NCBI GenBank assembly: GCA_012515925.1
Contig: JAAYXM010000192.1
Coordinates: forward strand, 1 to 5,356
Reading direction: 5' to 3'
Origin: Clostridiales bacterium
GTDB taxonomy: Bacteria; Bacillota; Clostridia; Oscillospirales; JAAYXM01
DNA length: 5,356 bases
Made by a program: the position numbers and the translations under genes. The notes below the pieces were generated by a model. The model saw only the letters and a list, made by a program, of their open reading frames with translations, searched no databases and was not told the DNA's origin. Of this stretch, positions 1 through 3,092 are shown piece after piece (the stretch's first letter is position 1; every line of letters begins with the position of its first letter).

Positions 1-1240
1 CGAATGCCTGTATAAGCTTCAGAAGGTCGTTGTCAGGGAGTGGCTGCTTCAGGGCAAGCGCGTTGACGGCCGGGCAATGGACGAAATACGTCCGCTCGCC
101 GCCGAGGTCGCAATCCTTCCGCGCACGCACGGCTCCGGCATGTTCACGCGCGGGCAGACCCAGGTTCTCACCATCGCCACGCTCGGCACGATTGCCGACC
201 AGCAGAAGCTTGACACTATATACGAGGAAGAATTCAAGCGATATATGCACCATTACAATTTCCCGTCGTACTCCGTGGGCGAGGCTCGCCCGAGCCGCGG
301 TCCGGGCAGGCGCGAAATAGGCCACGGCGCGCTCGCCGAGCGCGCGCTTGAGCCGGTTATCCCGTCGGAAGAGGAGTTCCCGTACTGTATCCGCCTTGTA
401 TCCGAGGTGGTCAGCTCGAACGGCTCCACGTCACAGGGCTCGATATGCGGCTCCACACTCGCGCTTATGGACGCGGGCGTCCCGATTAAAGCGCCGGTTG
501 CCGGAATATCCTGCGGCCTTGTCACCGCGGACGATAAATGGCTTACGTTTATCGACATCCAGGGCGTTGAGGATTTTTACGGCGATATGGACTTTAAGGT
601 CGCGGGCACCAAGACGGGCATAACGGCAATTCAAATGGACCTTAAGATTGACGGCTTGACGTATGATATTATCCAGAACGCGCTTATGATTACGCGCGAC
701 GCGAGGTATAGAATTCTCGACGAGGTAATACTCCCGTGCATCCCGAAGCCGAGGGACGAGCTGTCGCCGTACGCGCCCAAGATGCTGCACATGACGATTG
801 ATCCGGAAAAAATCCGTGACGTTATCGGCAAAGGCGGCAGCGTAATACAGAAGATAGTCGCGCAGAGCGGCGCGAAAATCGACATTGAGGACGACGGTAC
901 CGTTTATATCTCGGCTATTGAACAGGCCGCGTGCGACAGCGCCAAAAAGATGATTGAAGCCATCGTATTCGACCCGGAAGTCGGTCAGATGTATTACGGC
1001 AAGGTTGTCAGCGTTATGCCGTTCGGCGCGTTTGTCGAGATTGTCCCCGGCAAGGACGGGCTTATCCACATCTCAAAGCTTGACAACAAGCGGGTCGAAA
1101 AGGTTGAGGACGTTTTAAACATCGGGGATATGACCTGGGTCAAGGTTCTCGAAATCGACGACAAGGGCAAGATAAAGCTCTCAAGGAAGGACGCCTATAA
1201 CGAATTGGGCAAGGCAAGCCCCGACGAGGTAAAAATATAA
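1..1240 (+). CDS. pnp: Polyribonucleotide nucleotidyltransferase (PNPase), 3' portion; 5' end outside the window
   Basis: PNPase degrades RNA 3' to 5' by phosphorolysis, releasing nucleoside diphosphates, and acts in cytoplasmic mRNA turnover. The reading frame is already open at base 2 and continues to TAA at 1238-1240, giving 412 residues, a little over half of a roughly 700-residue PNPase. The methionine at 77 is internal, because the conserved GKRVDGR motif lies just before it. Domains in order: the second RNase PH domain (about 35-690) with GPGRREIGHGALAERAL (about 299-349) and GVEDFYGDMDF (560-592), whose Asp codons at 572 and 590 correspond to the catalytic Asp486/Asp492 of E. coli; a KH domain (about 785-967) with the GKGG loop at 827-838; and an S1 RNA-binding domain (about 980-1192) containing GKVVSVMPFGAFVEIVPGKDG. 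The tail is short. No catalytic residue in the visible part is missing. The gene ends three bases before the arm of a strong terminator hairpin. Identification is secure; the N-terminal RNase PH domain lies to the left. Confidence 0.98.
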   Translation, partial: ECLYKLQKVVVREWLLQGKRVDGRAMDEIRPLAAEVAILPRTHGSGMFTRGQTQVLTIATLGTIADQQKLDTIYEEEFKRYMHHYNFPSYSVGEARPSRGPGRREIGHGALAERALEPVIPSEEEFPYCIRLVSEVVSSNGSTSQGSICGSTLALMDAGVPIKAPVAGISCGLVTADDKWLTFIDIQGVEDFYGDMDFKVAGTKTGITAIQMDLKIDGLTYDIIQNALMITRDARYRILDEVILPCIPKPRDELSPYAPKMLHMTIDPEKIRDVIGKGGSVIQKIVAQSGAKIDIEDDGTVYISAIEQAACDSAKKMIEAIVFDPEVGQMYYGKVVSVMPFGAFVEIVPGKDGLIHISKLDNKRVEKVEDVLNIGDMTWVKVLEIDDKGKIKLSRKDAYNELGKASPDEVKI

Positions 1241-1284
1241 AAAGCGGGCGGGCGGCAAAAAAGCCGCCCGCTTTATTCTTTCTT
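1241..1284. terminator. Bidirectional intrinsic terminator between pnp and the M55 peptidase gene
   Basis: A GC-rich hairpin with perfect 11-bp arms lies at 1241-1251 (AAAGCGGGCGG) and 1264-1274. On the + strand it is followed by a T-rich tail (ATTCTTTCTT) suited to ending pnp transcripts. On the - strand the same hairpin is followed by TTTTTATATTTTT, the complement of 1231-1243, suited to ending transcripts of the leftward gene that stops at 1287. It starts directly after the pnp stop codon, as expected for a shared terminator between convergent genes. Confidence 0.9.
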
Positions 1285-1286
1285 AC

Positions 1287-2057
1287 TTATCTGAACAGCA
1301 GTCCCAGCCCGTTATGTACCGTTTTTCTGACGGTTCTCGCGTCTAATCTCTCCACATCATGGCTTTCGCAAAACTCGTCGCAGTAATCCGAACGGTACAA
1401 TTCAAGCTTAATCTCGGCAGGATATTTTATCTCATACGGCTTTGCTTTGCCGACTAATTTCATGGCTCTTTTTGCCGTCTCGCGTATCGCCCCGAGCGCC
1501 GCGTCGTTACCGTACAAAAGCTCCGCGCGGTTTCGGCCGATACCCCGTTTAACGGCTATGCACTCCACCGGGTTTAAAAACGTTTTTGCCTCCTCGCACG
1601 CCGCCGCGTCCCCGCTAACCATTATAAGCGGAATTCCGAAATACGCGAGCCTTCCGGCCCATTGATGCTGCTCGCTTGCTCTTTCTCCGTTTATGTAATA
1701 GTTGAACCAGGTTTTCGAGCTCTGCGTATGGTCCAGAAAGCCGTTTAACGTACCCGCCATCGCGTGCGCCCCTATGATGAACGCGCCGTCATAGCCGGCA
1801 TCCATCTTTTCTCCCCGCGCTTCGTCAAGCTCCGCGCGTGGGTCCAGCAGCGAGATGTCGAAATTTTTGCCCGTGCAATGTCCGTCACTTACGGTTACAT
1901 GCGTGGCGCCGCCGGCGAACGCGCCGTCAATCGCGGCGTTTAAGTCCGCCATAAGCCGCTCGATTGATTCGCGGTATCTCGAATCGCCCGGCTGTATCAT
2001 CTCAATACAGTCAATGCCGCTTATTCCCTCAAGGTCGGTGCCGATGTAGATTTTCAA
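1287..2057 (-). CDS. M55 family metallopeptidase, D-aminopeptidase (DppA-like)
   Basis: Proteins of this family are zinc aminopeptidases; the type member, Bacillus subtilis DppA, releases N-terminal D-amino acids from peptides, and family members serve in peptide or cell-wall peptide salvage. The 256-residue product begins KIYIGTDLEGISG and carries D8, E10 (DLEG) and H60 (SDGH), matching the DppA zinc ligands D8, E10 and H60 in position. Further candidates are H98 (GAHAMAGT), H110 (FLDHT) and E129 (NGERASEQ). The last two-thirds include the family-typical VSGD segment (147-150) and a KRGIGR run (170-175). I chose a TTG start at 2057-2055. A GGAGG site lies 8 bases upstream (complement of 2066-2070), and the usual N-terminus of this family starts at exactly this Lys-Ile-Tyr strand. 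The longer frame to ATG at 2132 would add 25 atypical residues and overlap the promoter. There is no signal peptide, so a cytoplasmic enzyme is expected. The gene is monocistronic and convergent with pnp. The exact substrate cannot be read from the sequence. Confidence 0.92.
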   Translation of the reverse strand: MKIYIGTDLEGISGIDCIEMIQPGDSRYRESIERLMADLNAAIDGAFAGGATHVTVSDGHCTGKNFDISLLDPRAELDEARGEKMDAGYDGAFIIGAHAMAGTLNGFLDHTQSSKTWFNYYINGERASEQHQWAGRLAYFGIPLIMVSGDAAACEEAKTFLNPVECIAVKRGIGRNRAELLYGNDAALGAIRETAKRAMKLVGKAKPYEIKYPAEIKLELYRSDYCDEFCESHDVERLDARTVRKTVHNGLGLLFR

Positions 2058-2065
2058 TTTTCGCG

Positions 2066-2070
2066 CCTCC
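2066..2070 (-). promoter_or_regulatory. Shine-Dalgarno GGAGG that fixes the TTG start of the M55 gene
   Basis: On the - strand GGAGG is followed by 8 bases and then TTG, a near-ideal spacing. No ATG or GTG lies nearby in frame. The in-frame ATG at 2132 has no such site and lies upstream of the predicted transcription start. Confidence 0.8.
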
Positions 2071-2097
2071 GTTTTTATAATTGCGGTTGTGTCCGTT

Positions 2098-2126
2098 ATT
2101 ATACTCCATTTTAATAATAAATGCAA
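2098..2126 (-). promoter_or_regulatory. Promoter of the M55 peptidase gene
   Basis: On the - strand a perfect TATAAT (complement of 2098-2103) is preceded, 17 bases upstream, by TTGCAT (complement of 2121-2126), a weak -35 sharing TTG with the consensus. Initiation would fall near 2091, giving a leader of about 35 bases that includes the GGAGG site. This also argues against the ATG at 2132 as the start codon. Confidence 0.65.
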
Positions 2127-2227
2127 ATACAAAACACCGTCTCTCTGCTTATTCTCCCGCCCCCCGTCCGCTTTAAACTCATAGCTGTTTTAGACCGCTA
2201 TCAATTCCGACAGTTAAAAAAATGCTG

Positions 2228-2256
2228 TTGAAATCCTGTCGGTTTTAATGTATAAT
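2228..2256 (+). promoter_or_regulatory. Promoter of the tRNA-Ser gene
   Basis: TTGAAA at 2228-2233 and a perfect TATAAT at 2251-2256 are separated by 17 bases. The expected start is near 2263, about 11 bases before the mature tRNA 5' end, so only a short leader would need RNase P removal. This is the best promoter in the window. Confidence 0.85.
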
Positions 2257-2273
2257 ACAATTCGCTGCTATAC

Positions 2274-2362
2274 GGAGAGGTATCGAAGTGGTCATAACGG
2301 GGCTGACTCGAAATCAGTTTGCGAGCAATCGCACGCGGGTTCGAATCCCGCCCTCTCCGCCA
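2274..2362 (+). tRNA. tRNA-Ser, anticodon CGA (reads UCG), CCA encoded
   Basis: This is an 89-base class II tRNA. The acceptor arms are GGAGAGG (2274-2280) and CCTCTCC (2352-2358), followed by the discriminator G at 2359, as usual for serine tRNAs, and encoded CCA at 2360-2362. The anticodon stem CTGA/TCAG (2303-2306, 2314-2317) encloses the loop CTCGAAA, with the CGA anticodon at 2309-2311. The long variable arm forms TGCGA/TCGCA with a GCAA loop (2320-2333), the hallmark of serine and leucine tRNAs. The T arm is GCGGG/CCCGC around TTCGAAT (2335-2351). It stands alone with its own promoter and terminator. All stems are intact. tRNA-Ser genes are frequent integration targets for genomic islands, and the base composition changes just downstream. 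Confidence 0.97.
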
Positions 2363-2381
2363 ATCGGTATCATACTATGAT

Positions 2382-2432
2382 ATACGTCAAAAGCCCGGCA
2401 ATGCCGGGCTTTTGACGTATCTGGACTTTTTT
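2382..2432 (+). terminator. Terminator of the tRNA-Ser gene; perfect 18-bp dyad
   Basis: The arms at 2382-2399 and 2403-2420 are perfectly complementary (18 bp) with a 3-base AAT spacer; a 17-bp stem with a 5-base loop is sterically likelier. The core AAAAGCCCGGC...GCCGGGCTTTT gives A-run/T-run symmetry, so it could act in both directions. A second T run (2427-2432) follows on the + strand. It begins 19 bases after the tRNA CCA end. Confidence 0.88.
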
Positions 2433-2463
2433 ATTAATGTGATTTTCAGTCATTTTTAGGGTT

Positions 2464-2598
2464 TCACATTTTCATTTCGCGCCACCCTACCGAAAACCGG
2501 TCATGAGATTTGAGTAATTGCATTTTCCTCGCTATGCAGTAATGTACATAGCCCTCCAAGGAATATAAACCGCAGAGGGCGTTTTTTGTGATTATCAT
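2464..2598 (-). CDS. Possible 44-residue mini-ORF, unknown function
   Basis: An ATG at 2598 (- strand) opens a frame of 44 codons ending in TGA at 2464-2466. The product starts MIITKNALCGLYSLEG and ends GWREMKM. AGGAG lies 10 bases upstream of the ATG, an acceptable ribosome binding site. The start follows the stop of another small leftward frame by only 4 bases, so the two could be translated in tandem. Against it: no recognised domain, a mixed composition, two cysteines without a metal-binding pattern, and overlap with a terminator-like hairpin that works on the other strand. I do not recognise the product, and it may be chance. Confidence 0.25.
   Translation of the reverse strand: MIITKNALCGLYSLEGYVHYCIARKMQLLKSHDRFSVGWREMKM
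2551..2587 (+). terminator. Terminator-like hairpin in the intergenic region
   Basis: GCCCTC (2551-2556) pairs with GAGGGC (2575-2580) around an 18-base loop and is followed by GTTTTTTG, a six-T run. The T run is only on the + strand side, so it would stop rightward transcripts. No rightward gene precedes it in the island part, so it implies an unannotated rightward transcript, an attenuated leader, or the remnant of a lost gene's end. The stem is short and the loop large, so it is only moderately convincing. Confidence 0.5.
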
Positions 2599-2602
2599 TA
2601 TT

Positions 2603-2719
2603 TTATTGCTCCTGCTTTGTCAAGCACAACAAGCATACGAGCATGTTAGGCGTTCGGAAAAACCGAATATGCGACTTGTGGCATTCTTGCACGCCGCTCG
2701 ACCTTTTTAATTCCGACAT
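2603..2719 (-). CDS. Possible 38-residue mini-ORF, unknown function
   Basis: An ATG at 2719 (- strand) begins a 38-codon frame ending in TAA at 2603-2605. The product starts MSELKRSSGVQECHKSHIRF and ends CLTKQEQ. It is basic in the first half, with a short hydrophobic Cys/Leu-rich patch (about residues 26-33). In-frame stops lie just upstream, so no longer start is possible. The ribosome binding site is poor. No domain is recognised. It is placed immediately before the second mini-ORF. It also overlaps a run of imperfect inverted repeats at 2629-2679, so the sequence may be conserved as structure rather than as protein. Confidence 0.2.
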   Translation of the reverse strand: MSELKRSSGVQECHKSHIRFFRTPNMLVCLLCLTKQEQ

Positions 2720-2756
2720 TTCTGTTTCTTTTTATCAAAACGCTTTATAAATCCTC

Positions 2757-2773
2757 ATAAATCGTTGATTTAT
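2757..2773. repeat. Operator-like dyad overlapping a -35 element
   Basis: ATAAATC (2757-2763) and GATTTAT (2767-2773) are perfect 7-bp inverted arms around GTT. The right arm covers most of the proposed -35 (2765-2770), the usual place for a repressor site. The regulator is unknown; the adjacent HTH gene, before its decay, is a possible binder. Confidence 0.4.
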
Positions 2774-2793
2774 TTATCATGTTGGAGTATGAT
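2765..2793 (+). promoter_or_regulatory. Candidate promoter of the relic HTH gene and possibly the helicase
   Basis: TTGATT (2765-2770) and TATGAT (2788-2793) are separated by 17 bases, each close to the consensus. Initiation would be near 2800, about 40 bases before the ATG at 2839. No other good promoter lies directly before the nuclease-helicase gene, so this one may now drive that gene through the decayed HTH region. A 7-bp dyad overlaps the -35 element. Confidence 0.5.
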
Positions 2794-2838
2794 ATATATT
2801 GTGTTGCTATAGGTTCGTGTGAAAGTGATAAAATCACA

Positions 2839-3047
2839 ATGAAACAACCAATCGAACGCTGGTACTCCATGAAAAAATGACCGAATATCTCGGTGTCAGC
2901 CGCGTTACCGTGCTCAACCGGACTGCAAACCGCAATATGCCCGCGATTAAATCGGCCGGCTCTGGAAGTTTAAAATCAACGAAGTCGGTATCTCGGACAA
3001 AGTCCGGCGGAGCCGCTGAAAAATATGATTTACAGCATTCGAGTTAA
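2839..3047 (+). pseudogene. Decayed excisionase-like helix-turn-helix DNA-binding protein gene
   Basis: Translation in three frames rebuilds one small HTH protein of the MerR/excisionase type (about 65-70 residues). The ATG at 2839 gives MKQPIERWYSMKK and then a TGA at 2878-2880. A single base lost in the A run at 2872-2877 would join this to the next frame, which reads MTEYLGVSRVTVLNRTANRN and on to MPAIK. After the AAA at 2949-2951, one further lost base shifts to a frame reading GRLWKFKINEV (2954-2986). A net one-base gain then returns to a frame reading SGGAAE (3003-3020), ending at TAA 3045-3047. EYLGVSR.TVL, IK.GRLWKFK..EV and SGGAAE are the usual landmarks of this family. Two hallmark positions also look mutated: the context LN[R][T]A suggests an original Trp-Ile. 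Proteins like this bind DNA as excisionases of mobile elements or as small regulators beside restriction-type genes. The open frame at 2877-3047 alone lacks the N-terminus and has a scrambled centre. Sequencing error is the main alternative to true decay. Confidence 0.8.
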
Positions 3048-3061
3048 AAGCCGGAATGAGA

Positions 3062-3089
3062 TATTCAAAAAAATTAAGGAATTTGAATA
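3062..3089 (+). repeat. 8-bp inverted repeat bracketing the helicase ribosome binding site
   Basis: TATTCAAA (3062-3069) and TTTGAATA (3082-3089) are perfect reverse complements separated by 12 bases. The spacer contains AAGGA (3076-3080), the only Shine-Dalgarno-like sequence before the ATG at 3093. It could be an operator dyad for a DNA-binding regulator or an RNA hairpin presenting or masking the ribosome binding site. AT-rich arms make the RNA form weak. Confidence 0.5.
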
Positions 3090-3092
3090 GGC

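Larger units (their letters stand above)
2433..2838. other. Long intergenic stretch of about 400 bases without a convincing gene
   Basis: Between the tRNA terminator and the relic helix-turn-helix gene I see no convincing protein gene. The stretch holds several small inverted repeats: TAGGGT/ACCCTA at 2457-2462 and 2484-2489, ACCG/CGGT at 2489-2501, and TTCGG/CCGAA at 2653-2667. It also holds a rightward terminator-like hairpin at 2551-2587, two doubtful leftward mini-ORFs, and a promoter with an overlapping dyad at 2757-2793. Base composition is lower in GC than to the left of the tRNA. This may be the edge of an inserted element, but no repeated tRNA 3' end marking an attachment site is visible here. 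Confidence 0.6.

Noticed and set aside
431..1069. 212-codon open frame on the - strand opposite pnp
   Set aside because: It is antisense to highly conserved PNPase motifs and has no recognisable domain; GC-rich coding DNA often leaves such shadow frames open.
2187..2243. GTTTTAGA followed by a CTGTT-containing stretch reminiscent of a type II CRISPR repeat
   Set aside because: There is a single partial resemblance, no second copy, no spacer periodicity and no cas gene; the bases are explained by the upstream region and promoter of the tRNA-Ser gene.
2058..2273. Riboswitch or T-box upstream of the M55 gene
   Set aside because: The predicted leader is only about 35 bases and shows no conserved T-box or riboswitch core.
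2341..2362. tRNA 3' end as a proven attachment site
   Set aside because: No second copy of these bases was found elsewhere in the window and no integrase is present, so integration here is only a suspicion.
2877..3047. Intact 56-residue HTH protein starting at ATG 2877
   Set aside because: The frame is open but skips the N-terminal MKQPIERWYSM segment, which lies in another frame, and its centre is out of register with GRLWKFK; a broken gene explains the data better.
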